From: Neoconidiobolus thromboides FSU 785
Lineage: Eukaryota > Entomophthoromycota > Entomophthoromycetes > Entomophthorales > Neoconidiobolaceae
Assembly (NCBI GenBank): GCA_025603075.1
Contig: MU626383.1
Location: forward strand, 1 to 61,975
Length of the DNA stretch: 61,975 nucleotides
Direction of reading: 5' to 3'
Each line of letters starts with the position of its first letter. Within the stretch, counting starts at the first letter, position 1. A model generated the notes under the pieces. The model was given only the letters and a program-made list of their open reading frames with translations. It ran no database searches and was not told where the DNA came from. Positions 42,928-55,919 of the stretch are shown here, piece after piece. Made by a program: the position numbers and the translations under genes.

Positions 42928-45900
42928 ATGAATATATCCCAGCCAATAAGCTCGGAAGTAGCGGGAGTCAACTTCTCGATCTATACGCCCGAAGAAATTA
43001 GAAAGATCTCCGTTAAACCTATTTATGACCCAAAAACATTTGATATCTATAATAACCCAAATAAAGGCGGTTTATATGATCCAGCTTTAGGTGCTTGTGA
43101 TACAGCAGATATGTAATTATTATTATTATCATTATTGAAATAAGTTTTAAACTTCAAACTTTTTTAGTTGCGGTACTTGTAGCTTAGATAAATCAGCCTG
43201 TCCAGGCCATTTTGGACATATAGAATTGCCTGTTCCTGTTATCAATGCTTTATTTTATGAGCAAGTATTACGTTTACTTGCATCAAAATGTTTTTTTTGT
43301 CACAAATTGAGATTCAGTAACAAAAATGTAATTTTCTATATCGTAGTATTTTACTTAAGCTAAATTGAAATTTTAGAGAATTATTTTTATGGCCAAGTTC
43401 AAATTACTCCAAGCTGGCTTAATTGCACAAGCTGAAAATTTAGATCCATCGATGATACCAAATACTACATCAGGTACCAACATTGAAGATCCTGGAAAGA
43501 AAGCTATGGCCATTTTTAATAATATTAAGAATGCGTATTTAAAAAGTGAAAAAACAGATAAGCTACCAGGGTTCCAAAAATCCACAAATACTAATAATTT
43601 ACATTCTGAATTTATTAGAGAAATTTTAAAAAGTTCATCAAGTTGTAATGTATGTAAAACTTGTGGTGGCGTCGCTGTTAAAGTTTCTCATGATTCTTAT
43701 CATAAAATCTTTCAAGCTCCATTATCTAAAAAGAAATTAGCTAAAATGCAAATGTTGAATATTTCCATAGGTGACGTTTTTAAGCAATCTAGCCTTTCAA
43801 CTCAAAAGAAAGAATTTGAAGCTGATGTTGAGATTGTCAAAGAAGCAGCTGAAATTTATAGTCAAACTAAAGTCACCAATGGCCAATTAGACAATTTAGA
43901 ACAAGTTCAAAATGGTGATACAATAGAAGAAGAAGAAGAAGAAGAACCGAAAATAAATGGTAAAGGTGGTAAAGAAGGTTTAACTTTATTAACTCCATTA
44001 CATGTTTTACATCACATCCATCTTTTATTTGAAAAAGAAAAAGAAATTTGCTCCATTCTTTTTGGTGATATTACTGGAAGAACCAAGTTAGATTCTAGAA
44101 TGTTTTTATTAGAAGTTGTTTCAGTTCCTCCTTCTAGATTCCGTCCAGCTGCTATGATGAATGGGTCCATTATGGAAAATCCACAAACTGCTAATCTTGC
44201 TAAAATTTTAAATGCTTGTCAAAGCGTCAAAGAAGCATCGAATCAAAAAGATAGATTGGATTTATTAATTGATTCTTGGATTCAACTGCAAAAAGATGTC
44301 AATGCTCTTATTGATTCTTCCCGTGGTAATAATAATTATAATAAAGATCCATTACCAGGTATAAAACAAGTGCTTGAAAAGAAAGAAGGCTTATTCCGTA
44401 AACACATGATGGGAAAACGTGTAAATTATGCTGCTCGTTCAGTTATTTCCCCAGATCCAAATATTGAAACTAATGAAATTGGTATACCCCCTGTTTTCGC
44501 AACCACCCTTACTTACCCTGAGCCAGTTACACACTATAATGTTAAAAAGCTTAGAGATGCTGTCATAAAAGGTCCAAAAGTATGGCCAGGAGCTACACAT
44601 GTTCAACATGAGGATGGTACATTAACTCAACTTGAAGCTTTAAGCACCGAATCAAGAATTGCACTTGCTAATCAATTACTTACACCTCAAGATTCAATGG
44701 CGACATCTTTACAATCTGGCAGTGCATTTGCTCCACAAGTCCAAGGAATTAACAAGAAAGTTTACCGCCACATTGGTAATGGCGATATTGTTTTGTTAAA
44801 CAGACAGCCTACTTTACATAAGCCTTCTATTATGGCCCATAAAGTTCGTGTACTTCCTGGTGAAAAAACTATTCGTATGCACTATGCTAACTGTAATACT
44901 TATAATGCTGATTTTGATGGTGATGAAATGAATATTCATTTCCCTCAAAGTGAAGTTGCAAGATCTGAGGCTTATATGATTGCCAATACTGATAACCAAT
45001 ACCTTGTTCCAACCAACGGTGCTCCTTTGAGAGGTTTGATCCAAGATCACGTTGCTACAGGTGTCCTTATGACTTGTAAAGATACATTCTTCACCCGTGA
45101 AGAATATATGCAATTGATTTATGGCTCTTTTAGACCTGAAGACGATCTTGAAGATGATCAACGTATTATCACTGTACCACCAGCAGTTTTTAAACCTCGT
45201 CCCTTATGGACTGGTAAACAAATCATTACTACTATAATGGCCAATTTAACCCGTAAATTTGAGCCTATTAACCTTGAATCTAAATGCAGAGTACCAGCTA
45301 GGTATTGGGATAAATCTGCGCCCGAAGAAGGTAAAGTTATCTTTGTTCAAGGAGAGTATATCACTGGTTGTCTTGATAAAAATCAATTTGGTGCTTCATC
45401 CTATGGTTTAGTTCACGCTGTCTATGAGCTTTATGGTGCAATAACAGCAGGAAAATTATTAAGTATTTTAGGAAGACTTTTTACTAAATATTGTCAACAT
45501 CGTGGTTTCACTTGTAGAATGGATGATTTAGGATTAACTCCAATTGGTGATAAATGGAGAAGAGATATTATTTCAGAAAGTACTGGTGCTGGTCAAGAAG
45601 CTACTATTGGCTATATTGGCCTTAAAGGACAAGAAAAATTTAAAAATTTTCAAAACGACTTTTTAGACCGTATGCAAGAAGTTTACCATAATGATGAAAA
45701 ACTTCAAGGCTTAGATGCCACTATGAAAAATAAAATGAATGGAATTACTTCTTCCATTATTCAAAGTTGTATTCCAGATGGCCTTTATCGTAAATTTCCA
45801 CAAAATCATATGCAGGTTATGACAGTTTCTGGTGCCAAAGGTTCTAATGTGAATGTATCTCAAATTTCATGTTTATTAGGACAACAAGAACTTGAAGGTC

Positions 45901-48119
45901 GTCGTGTACCATTGATGGCCTCTGGTAAAACACTACCATCTTTCCAACCTTATGAAACTTCCGCTAGAGCTGGTGGTTTCATTGCTGGTCGATTCTTAAC
46001 TGGTATTAAACCACAAGAGTATTTCTTCCATTGTATGGCTGGTCGTGAAGGTTTAATTGATACAGCTGTTAAAACCTCACGTTCTGGCTATATTCAACGA
46101 TGTCTTATTAAACATCTTGAAGGTCTCCGTGTTCATTATGATTATACTGTTAGAGATTTCGATGGTTCCCTTCTTCAATTTTACTATGGTGAAGATGGTT
46201 TAGATGTCACTAAACAAAAGTACATTAATAAGTTTGAATTTTCTGCTAAGAATTATTCTGCTATTAAAAATAGATATCCAATTAATCAAACTGCCTTTAA
46301 TCATATCGATGGGAGTGATGCCATTAATTATAGTAAAAAAGTGGCTAAGAAACCTTATAAATATGATCCTACCATGGCTTTATATTCTCCTTCTAAATAT
46401 CTTGGTTCCGTTTCAGAGAAATTTTATGGTGCCTTAAATAAATTTACATCTGATCCATCAAATGAACACTTATGGAAAGAAAGTGCTGGCGATTCTAATG
46501 CTGTTACAAAACGTAAATTCAAGACTCTGATGAACCTTAAATTTATGAGATCACTTGCAGATCCTGGAGAAGCAGTTGGTCTTTTAGCTGCCCAGTCCGT
46601 TGGTGAACCATCTACTCAAATGACATTGAACACTTTCCATTTTGCTGGTTTTGGTGCAAAGAACGTTACTCTTGGTATTCCTCGTCTCAGGGAAATTGTT
46701 ATGGTTGCTTCTAAAGAAATTAAAACGCCTTCAATGACTTTGTCTATTAAACCTGAAGTCACAGATCAAGAAAAAGAAGACTTCTGTAAACAAATCACTA
46801 AATTACGTCTAAGTGAATTGACAGATGAAATTGAAGTTGTTGAAAGTTTAGCTACTGTAGAAAACACCCTTACCAAACAATATGTCATTAAACTTAAACT
46901 TTTCTCTCCAGAAGAATATACTCCAGAGTTTAGTGTTACTCCTCGATTAGTGGAACGTAGTATGATATTTTTTGCCAAGCGTCTTGAACACTTGCTTGTT
47001 TTAGAACTTCGTCGTAAGGGCATCAGAATATCAATGCTTAATCCAGGTGAAAAGAAAGGTGAAGATGATGAAGACGATGGTGAAGGTATCGATGATAAGC
47101 CAAGTACAAAGAAGAAAGCTGATACAGGAGATTTATCTGATGGAGATGATGCTGAAGAATCTGATGGAGATGATGATGCTAAGAAGAGTGAAAAGAGTAA
47201 ACAAAAGGGAGTTTATGAAAATGAAGATGAAAAAGATGACGAACTTGAAGCTATTAATAAAGAATTTGCTGATGGAGGTGAAGAATTAGATGAAAAGGAG
47301 GTTGAGGAAACAATCAAAAAGTCTATCAATGATACTATCTCAGTCTATGATAATATCATCAAAAAGGCCAAATTTATTACTGACTTCAAATTTGATAATG
47401 AAGGAGGCAATTATGCTGAGTTCTGCCTTAACTTCCCAGTTAAAACAAAGAAAATTCTTATGGTTGGTATTGCTGAAAAAGCTTGTAAACAAGCCATTGT
47501 TCGTCAAGTTAAAAATATTGAAAGAGCCTTCCCAATTGAAAATGAAGCTGCTAACGATATGAGAAGATTAATAGCTACGGAAGGTTTAAATATTCAAGAT
47601 ATATGGAAATATTCCGATATCATTGACGTTAATAATATAGAAACAAATGATTGTTATAATATGCTTATAACGTATGGTGTTGAAGCTTGTAGAAATTCAA
47701 TTAAGAGAGAAATTGCTTCTGTGTTCGGAGTTTATGGTATTGAAGTTGATCAACGTCATTTAGCATTAATCGCTGATTATATGGTAATTTTATTTATTTT
47801 ATTTTAAGACTAATTAACTCTAATTTTGATTAGACTTATGAAGGTGGCTATAGAGCATTCAATCGTATGTCTATTAAAACTTGTCCATCACCACTTCAAC
47901 AAATGTCCTTTGAAACAACGGTTTCTTTCCTTGCAAAAGCGGTTCTGTAAGTTTAAAATTTTATATTTTATATTTATAGCTTATAATTGTTTTAGCCATA
48001 ATGATCATGATACCTTAATGTCACCATCATCTAGAATTGTACTTGGTAAAGTAGTTGAGGGTGGTACTGGAGCCTTTGGTATTTACCAACCAATTACACT
48101 AAATTCTAAAGTACATTAA
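42928..48119 (+). CDS. RPA190: DNA-directed RNA polymerase I largest subunit (5 exons)
   Basis: Exons 42928-43112, 43168-43327, 43377-47783, 47834-47946 and 47996-48119; about 1662 residues, the usual size of the family. The zinc-binding clamp core is CGTCSLDKSACPGHFGH with a second CFFC pair, then CNVCKTCG in exon 3. The catalytic Mg site is NADFDGDEMN with Asp627, Asp629 and Asp631. Bridge-helix/trigger-loop sequence is visible in GGFIAGRFLTGIKPQEYFFH and QSVGEPSTQMTLNTFHFAGF. LIQDHVATGVLMTCKDTFFT and the end HNDHDTLMSPSSRIVLGKVV are Pol I-type rather than Pol II or III, and there is no heptad-repeat tail. A long acidic/basic insert (about 1330-1420) sits in the jaw region, as in other Pol I subunits. 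It transcribes 35S rDNA in the nucleolus. Confidence 0.96.
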
Positions 48120-48895
48120 GTAACGTTGTAGTTTAATAGATTTGTAGAAAATTTTTTATATGTCCTTTATACTTTAATGCTATTACGTTTGTTACCCTTT
48201 TTTATAGAATATAATTTTAAATCTAGTCAATTTAATTTTATTAATTAAAAATTCATAATCTTGTTTATATATTTGAATTGTTTTATTATAACTGTTATCA
48301 GTACTGGCTTTTACTTTTGACATTTGCTATTGAATAATTTGTTAATTATAAAATACCGTATTATTAAAGGAGGTTATATAACAATTTTGTCAAAAATTTT
48401 CCTTCTATTCCTTAATTGGCACCACTATTTAAAATGCTACTATTTTTTTAATATAATGCAATTTAACAAAACGATTATCTATGGTGTAATATTTCAAATA
48501 GATATAATGATATTGTTGAATAATTAATATAGAAAATCCCATTCAAAAGGAATTTTTAAATTTTAAGGCTACAAAATAAATAGGATTTGCTTGAAGTTAA
48601 ATACAAATAATCTTAGTGAGATGAAATATGGTTTGCAATTCAAGTAATACAAAGCAACCAATTAAGCATTATTAAGGCTTCAAAGTTTAATTACACTTAT
48701 TTTTTACCTTGCTTTATCATTTTACCTTAAATAAATAAATGAGGCCATAACTACTTTAATATATCTATATGGGGATGTATTTTTGTGTTTAAGAGCTTTA
48801 CTAATAATTTTTCCACTCAAATAGTGCTTAAAGAATGGAAAAAGTAATAAAACTAAAAAACCATCCCCATATCAATCTTTCTTTTCTGTTGATTG
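48120..48895. other. Intergenic with one MITE
   Basis: T-rich 3' flank of RPA190. The frame 48324-48527 is not supportable. A MITE copy immediately precedes the first F-box-like pseudogene. Confidence 0.5.
48767..48872 (+). mobile_element. MITE-like inverted-repeat element, forward copy
   Basis: Both ends perfect (ATATGGGGATG...CATCCCCATAT), core CACTCAAATAGTGCTTAAA. The flanks are consistent with TA target duplication. Confidence 0.93.
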
Positions 48896-50230
48896 CACTT
48901 TGAAATACCATTAAAACTAGAATTATTATCCAAAATATTACTAGAAGATGTTTTCAAACTAATAAACCCAATAGAGTTATTTGAGCTATGCTATAGGTAA
49001 ATAAAGTCATTGAGTACAACTTAATCATTCTAAATTGCGCCCAACATGAGTTAGATAGGTACATAAACTATCAAAATCAAAATTATACAGATAACAAGTT
49101 TAAAAATATCAGGACTATCAAGAAAAATTCATTAAAGAAGATGAAAGACTAATGATACACTTGAACATAGCTAATAAAACTATTAAATACTTAGGTTATT
49201 ACTCAAACGTTATATTTATAGATTATGTGAAAACATATAATAATTTTAGTATTAGTAATGATAATTGGGATGATATTTGGAATAGTATTGGAGATGATAG
49301 AAATAATAATAATGATAGCAATGACGATAATAATATTATTAATAGTGATAATAAAATTGAGATAAGCGTTAAATTATCAAGACTAGAGAGATTGATTATA
49401 CGTTTTTTTAATTATGAAGAATCATTAAAGTCATTTAATAATTATTTAAAGTAACTCAGGACAATTAAAGTGATTGGATACAATAATACACTTATTAAGA
49501 ATATTATTAAATATTTAAATCCGTCTTAATTAAAGGTGCTGAAAATACATCCCAGAAACAACTTACATCTTAAAGGATTAGATACTATTAAAGCAAAATT
49601 TAATAATTTAAAGAGATTCAACTAAAAATCATATGGAAGTATTAAAGGTTTTAATAAAATTTAAAACTAAAGGACATTTTGATAGTTATATAAATTCGAC
49701 TGTTTTAGCACTTTGAAGCAATCTGAAAATAAAAAAATAGCTATTGAAGACCTTTATTGGTTTGATATTAACAACAAGCATAATGTAGAGGTAATAGAAA
49801 ATAGTAACCTTATTGTTTTAGGTTACTTTGTTGCGCATTATACTCTTAATCTTTGCTCTTTAATATTATTAACGATAAAAGAAATTCATATCGGTAGATT
49901 ATCTATAGATTTCCTGTATTCCATTTCATTGTCAAATATTCAATTATTAAACTTAAATATTTTGATTATAATTCTATAGAGTCACTTTATAATCCCAATT
50001 CAAATAAAGTAGACTGTAATTCAGCTAAAAGCAAATTTATAAAACATTGAAATTCAACTTTGTCTTAACTTTGATCAGTTCTTTTTCTTGTCCTTTTTTT
50101 CAAATATTGAACTATTGAGGGTTAAGTACTTTAAGTTGACGAATATTGATACAACTGTCGACTATAAACTTGCTAGTCCATCACTGCTTGTTTCTACTTA
50201 TGAAAGACATAGACATTGCGACTTATAACA
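48896..50230 (+). pseudogene. Decayed F-box-like/leucine-rich gene, copy 1
   Basis: The start resembles an F-box: LELLSKILLEDVFKLINPIE then LFELC, followed by stops. Open segments (49152-49454, 49713-49979) contain Leu-rich repeats interrupted by Asn/Asp-rich sequence and are separated by stops and frameshifts. It is collinear with three further copies downstream, sharing the KYNL..S motif after the F-box, a YQ-x-KFIK-type helix and a C-terminal LA-(T/S)P-LL block. F-box proteins recruit substrates to SCF ubiquitin ligases, but this copy cannot make a full protein. Confidence 0.6.
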
Positions 50231-51254
50231 AACTAATAAGCATTACTATTTTAGACTGGGTAAGGTTATAACAAACTATCATTTAGACTTATTTTAACAT
50301 GTGGGGATGTATTTTTGTATTTAAGAATTTTACTAGCAATTTTTCCGCTTAAATAGCGCTTAAAAATGGAAAAAATAATGAAGTCAAAAAAAACACTCCC
50401 ATATTATGATGAAATATATTGTGTAAGATTTTGGCCTAAAGATTCAGGCCACATAAAAGTTGAAAATTTTATAAATTTTTTGTCTCTGTACAAGCCTATG
50501 GGTAGTCTCGGAGAATTTCTAGAAGGAATCTAACTATCTGAACTCCAATAGTGAAGGCATTATGGAGGGTTCTCCACAATAAATAGTAGTGTTTAGTGTC
50601 AAGGCTTAACAAAAATCATCAATTAGCAAAATCAAATTACAATATCTATTCTGATTTGATAAAACAATCTAAATTGAGTTATTATTGTTAATTGAAAGAG
50701 ATTTTAATACATTTTCATTTGTTACTTTCATTGAATAATTTTCTGAAATACAATCAAGTTTTTCAAAGGTTCCAGAAGAAAGCAACTCCATGCGGTTTTT
50801 TAATGTAATGGGTTTTAAAAGAGTTTTTGATAAATTTAATGGTTACATTAGTGAGGTGATTGAGTTTCAAATACTAATTGCCTATATATCTAGGTGATGT
50901 AATAGGCAAGTTTTTTCTATTTTTATTTTTATTTTTATTTTTATTTTTAAAGACTAATAAACTAATATCAATAGACAACGATCCTTAAATAGAATTAATC
51001 AAATTAGTCTATTAAATAATAACTACTTAAAACAAGTCTAATTATTTTTTATATATTAACTTTTAAATCAATACTCCAATAAACGAGCTAAGCGAAAATA
51101 TTATTCTAAGATAATTTTCTAACAGTTATTTCTAAGAATCCGTGTCATTCAAAACGTTATAATTACAATGTTATACTAAAATTTAATAAATTGAAGCCCA
51201 AGTAATGATAAAAATTAGCCAACTAAACATTATTAGAACCTGTAAGATTCAAAA
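50231..51254. other. Intergenic with MITE between F-box-like relics
   Basis: Contains one MITE copy and a TTTTTA hexamer run at about 50921-50949. Nothing else is recognised. Confidence 0.5.
50299..50404 (+). mobile_element. MITE-like inverted-repeat element, forward copy
   Basis: ATGTGGGGATGTATTTTTGT start, CGCTTAAATAGCGCTTAAA core, ACACTCCCATAT end. Confidence 0.9.
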
Positions 51255-52640
51255 TGCTTACTTTTAATCTTTCTTTTTTTATTAACTTTACTTTCAAGTG
51301 ACTATACATTCAAGTTTTTACCTGATATCTCGAATAGAAATACTTAAATTAGTGAATCCAGTTAATCTATTTGATCTAATATTTTTAAACAAACATCTAT
51401 TCAAAGTTGTTAGTAGGTCTATTAAGTACAATTTAGTCATCTCAGACTATAAATGCAGTAAGCTTCAAAACTGGTATAGTATAGGAACGTATAGTAAATG
51501 CCAAACACACCAAAAAATGTTGATGAAAGAAAGTGGGTGGTTACTAATAGGACATTTAAATAGATCTAGCCACACTATTTAAAACCTGAATTATTATCTA
51601 AATACGCTATCTATAACTTTTATTTTATATTATGATTCACCTGGCTTAACCCATAAAAACAGAATTAGATTTAAAGCTACCAAATTCAAAAAATAGTTGT
51701 TGATCAGTATCCTTATTTAAAAATATCAAATAAGCCTAGCAATTGTTTAAACCAGATTGAAGTGTTAAAAATTACTGAACACAATAAATGTATATTAATA
51801 GTATTATTCAACATTTAAATATAAGCAAAATGGAGGCATTAATAATATATTTTAAGGATGATCTATATGTTGGTAGATTAGGTAAGATTAAAGTGCAATT
51901 TTACAACTTAAGCACTAGAACTGAAATCAATAAGAATAGTTGTGAATTCAAGTCAAATTAACTCAAGTATAGATTTTAAATCGAAGTTACATTTAAAAAG
52001 TAAAAGACATTTCAAAGGAAACTTTAATTTTCATTGTTTTGTTAATTCAAACTAATTTGAAGCTATTGAATTCTTTGCCTATGATTTCTCTTCTTTTGAC
52101 GTTGACAATGAGCGTAATATCAGAATAATCAAAAGCTGTAATAATATTGCTTTGGATTATTTAATGCAATGTTCCAAACTTAGCTACAGTTTTTCAAAAT
52201 TAGGAACACTAAAAAAAAATTATTTTGGCACATTATTAATAGAATTATTACGCTTTGTTTTGTTATTACATAATATTTAAATAATCCGATTTTATCAGTC
52301 AGATGCTAATACTATGCGATCACTGTATTATACCAATCCAAATGAAGTAGGTTCTGATTTAGTCAAAGGTGAATTTATAAAGTAGATCAAGATCAAACAA
52401 GTTACTACTACATTCAAACAGTTGCTCGTTTTTGTTTCCTTCTTTTCAGATCTTGAAAATAAAAAATAAAAAAACTCAAGAATATGTACCGCCTTAACTA
52501 TTGGTTATCAATCTACATCCCTATTATTATTTACACCCGATATGTTATGTTTTGATGAAGCAATTTTTCTTAAAATTTATGAAGTAAAAGATCATAATGC
52601 TCTTAACAATGTCCTAATATTATATTAAGATTATAATCAA
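51255..52640 (+). pseudogene. Decayed F-box-like/leucine-rich gene, copy 2
   Basis: A start codon-like region around 51260-51300 leads into YLISRIEILKLVNPVNLFDL, continuing IFLNKHLFKVVSRSIKYNLV, the same F-box-like segment as in copy 3 (LVNPIQLFELKFLNKYLSKI). The longest open piece is 51298-51582. Beyond it there are frequent stops. The 3' part around 52490-52560 (TIGYQSTSLLLFTPD-like) matches the ends of the other copies. Confidence 0.6.
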
Positions 52641-52990
52641 TCCTTCTTGTATCTTCCGAATGGATCTTTATTTTTATCTCATCTTATTATAATTTCACCT
52701 TTAAAAATAGTTGAAATTAGTTCAAAGCTCCTTTTAATCTTAAAGCTTTTTCATTATAACTTATTATTTGGTGCTCTATAATTTTTTTGTTCAATAAACA
52801 ATGTCTTGGAGATATGCATTTTTAAAATATGTATTTGAAAATTGAGCTTTAAAAAAGCTTTTTTATAGAGAGCTTTATTTTTAAAAGGCAAGTTATTTCA
52901 ACTAAACTACAATATTGTTTCTAAAAATAGTAAATTACATTCTAGTTATTCTCTAATTAGCCAATTAAGTACTATATTAAAGCTTTAAAT

Positions 52991-53096
52991 ATATGGGGAT
53001 ATATTTTTGTGTTTAAGAATTTTACTAACAAATTTTCCGCTCAAATAGTGCTTAAAAGATGGAGAAGTAACAAAGGCAAAAAAAATACCTCCATAT
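52991..53096 (+). mobile_element. MITE-like inverted-repeat element, forward copy
   Basis: ATATGGGGATATATTTTTGT start, CTCAAATAGTGCTTAAA core, ACCTCCATAT end. Located 46 bp before F-box-like copy 3. Confidence 0.9.
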
Positions 53097-53142
53097 AATT
53101 CATTTTCTTTTGAATCTTCTTTTTTATTAGTTTTCCTTTCAA

Positions 53143-54540
53143 AATGATTTTAAAATTCGAGTATCTATATGACATCTTATTAATATAAATATTCAAATTA
53201 GTGAATCCAATTCAATTATTTGAGTTGAAATTTCTAAATAAATATCTATCCAAGATTGTAAATAGAGCAATCAAATATAGCTTAACTATTTCAAGTTATA
53301 ACCTAAAATTAGATAATAGAATTCGCTACTCTCAAGAATCTAAACAATATGATAAGTATCAACAAAAAATTATCAAAAAAAATGAAAAACTAGTGAGAAG
53401 TTTAAATCTAACTGATAATAATGTTGGAAATTTAGAATATTGCTCAAATGTAACACCTATAAACTACACCCCTGGTGCTAGCCGTCCTGGTCGTACCATG
53501 GAGAACGGATTAAATACTTTGTTATCATAATTGAATTGTAAGACACCGAAGTTGAAAAAAATGGTTATCAGTAAATACAGTTTTTTACTATTATTAAAGC
53601 AGTTTAAGAATTACTTAAATCAACTTGAAGTGTTAAAGGTTATTGGAGGAATGTTACAGTCATTAATGACATCATCTGGGGATGTGTTTTTGTATTTAAG
53701 AATTTTACTAGCAATTTTTCCACTCAAATAGCGCTTAAAAGATGGAAAAAGTAATGAAGTCAAAAAAACATCCCCATTTTATATTTAAATCTAAACAACC
53801 TAAAGGCACTAAAGTTATACTGTAGAGATGACAATCTGTATTTAAATGGATTAGATGAAGTCAAAACGCAACTTTCTAAGTTAAAGGTATTAGATTTAGA
53901 GCCAAAACATACAATCGATAGTCTAGTTGAGATCAATCACAATATAAATTTTCAAGCAAAGTTAGATTTGAAAATTAAAGGACATTTCAATACTTAAGTT
54001 TTCAATGCTTTGGTAATTTAAGCTAATTTAAAAGTAGTAAGTTCATTTTAAATAATATTTATCTTTTTGGTATTGATGATGAATAGAATATGAGAGTAAT
54101 CAAAAATATAATACAATAGCCTTGGGTTGCTTAGTGTCACTTCACAAATTTGATTGTAACTATTTAAAAATATTAGCATTAAGAGAGTTATATTTTGTTC
54201 AGTACCAATGAATTTATTGCAGTCCATTTCTTTATTACCTAATATCCAAACTATTCAACTTAATGAGTTAGAAAGTTATATCATAAAAATATTTTACAAT
54301 CCCAATTTAAGTTTATAAAATAAGTTAAGATTGAATCTGCCAAAATAACATTAATGCAGTTACTGTCTTTTTATCTTCTTTTTTCAGACCTTTAAAAATT
54401 AAATATGAAGGATTTTAGACTAAGCCTAATAATAAAAGTATTAACTATCAACTCGCCACCCCATTAATATTATTTACTACTTATATGAAATACTTAGATA
54501 AAGGAAATTATAGAGAATTTGAAGATTAAATAGTTTATAG
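53143..54540 (+). pseudogene. Decayed F-box-like gene, copy 3, with MITE inserted
   Basis: MILKFEYLYDILL, stop, IFKLVNPIQLFELKFLNKYL is the F-box-like start, and the open piece 53201-53530 follows. A MITE (53674-53777) interrupts the leucine-rich part after LNQLEVLKVIGG. Homology to the other copies resumes beyond it and ends with INYQLATPLILFTTYMKYL. The copy was therefore already present when the element moved. A short GC-richer patch (about 53468-53510, encoding PGASRPGRTMENG) has no counterpart in the other copies. Confidence 0.65.
53674..53777 (+). mobile_element. MITE-like inverted-repeat element inside pseudogene
   Basis: ATCTGGGGATGTGTTTTTGT start, CACTCAAATAGCGCTTAAA core, AACATCCCCAT end. 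Close to consensus, so relatively recent. Confidence 0.92.
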
Positions 54541-54670
54541 TAAACTTAAAAACATTACAATGCTAAATTGAGCAAAACTATAATAAATGATTTATTAGCT
54601 TTTAACTTTGCTATTTATTATTCGACTTCATATCTATTGTATAAATTTAACTATTATTAAAATTAACATT

Positions 54671-54765
54671 AGACATATTTTTTTGTTTAAAGATCTCACT
54701 AGTAATTTTTAATTTAATATAGCATAAAAAAATAAACAAATAAAGTTTAAAAAATTATCTTATAT
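54671..54765 (+). mobile_element. Degenerate MITE-like element, forward
   Basis: AGACATATTTTTTTGTTTAA start, CACTAGTAATTTTTAATTTA core, end TTATCTTATAT. All C/G positions of the ends have drifted to A/T. Confidence 0.5.
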
Positions 54766-55051
54766 ATCACTTAATAACTTTATAAAAAAAATAAAAATGA
54801 TTTACAATATTGAAAGTTTAAGTTTTTCAATTATTAATTTTAAATTTTTATAAATTCGTTTATAAAAAAACATATTTTAGTTTACTAAAAACTATATTAT
54901 CTGCTTTGAAATATACGTCAATTTTTAAAATTATACAAAATTACATTTTAAACTTATTGTTAGTTATTTTATATCATATAAAATTAATACTTTGAGAAAA
55001 AGCAAGAAATAAAAACCAGTAAGTAGCATTATCATTAACTATAGCTTTAGT

Positions 55052-55158
55052 ATATGGGAGTGTTTTTTTTAACTTCATTATTTTTTCCATTTTTTAAGCG
55101 CTATTTAAGCGGAAAATTTGTTAGTAAAATTCTTAAACACAAAAATACATCCCCATAT
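55052..55158 (-). mobile_element. MITE-like inverted-repeat element, reverse copy
   Basis: ATATGGGAGTGTTTTTTTT start, AAGCGCTATTTAAGCGG core, ATACATCCCCATAT end. Confidence 0.92.
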
Positions 55159-55379
55159 TTTTTTGATAAGTATAAAAATTTTAGATTTAATATAAGTAAA
55201 AATTAGTATGATTACTTGAAAACAATTAATAATAAAATATCAATATTATAAATTATAATTAAAAATATATATATCAGACATAAGCAAGTTAAAACTTTTG
55301 TATAATATTTGCTTGATAATTTGATTATTTTATCAATATTCGATAAAAAAATAATGATAATGAGTATTTATTAAATGAT

Positions 55380-55484
55380 ATATGGGGATGTTTTTTTTGA
55401 TTTCACTACTTTTCCATTTTTTAAGCGCTATTTGAGTGTAAAGGTTGTTAGCAAAATTCTTAAACAAAAAAATATAGCTCCATT
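55380..55484 (-). mobile_element. MITE-like inverted-repeat element, reverse copy
   Basis: ATATGGGGATGTTTTTTTTG start, AAGCGCTATTTGAGTG core, end AGCTCCATT degraded. Confidence 0.88.
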
Positions 55485-55919
55485 ATTAAGATTAATAGCT
55501 TTAGGTATAAAACTCTATATAAAATATTAAAATATAATTTTTATTATTATATTGTTTTTTATATTAATTTTAAATAGCAGCTTTAAAGTTTTATTATAGC
55601 AATAAAAACATGATTTAAATTAACACAATATTCATATTAAGCAATAAAGTTCACTTTTACTTAAAATCAAACAAGTTTATTTATATATTTAAAGTAAGCA
55701 TTAAAGAAAGTTAAATGTAGTAATGGATTTTTTTAATAATAATAAACTTATTAATTTTGAGCTGTGGTGCTAATGCTTAAAAGTTTAAATAAAAATACAA
55801 TGATAATAACAATTAATGCTAAAATAAATATAATTAAACTAATATCTTATAATGCATTTTTTTAATCAAAACTATAAATTTTATTTCAATTTTAGAATTT
55901 TTCTTTTTTAACTTTATTT

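Larger units (their letters stand above)
54541..55919. other. Intergenic with three MITE copies
   Basis: 1.4 kb of very AT-rich sequence between F-box-like copies 3 and 4. It holds one degenerate and two good MITE copies and nothing else recognised. Confidence 0.6.

Noticed and set aside
46766-47562. Open frames overlapping the RPA190 gene on both strands (also 44814-45161 and 46204-46437)
   Set aside because: They are shadows of the Pol I coding frame, arising from its codon bias, in a region where the family alignment is unambiguous.
49538-49560. AATACATCCC as another MITE end
   Set aside because: No opposite terminal repeat or AGCGCT core at the expected distance on either side.
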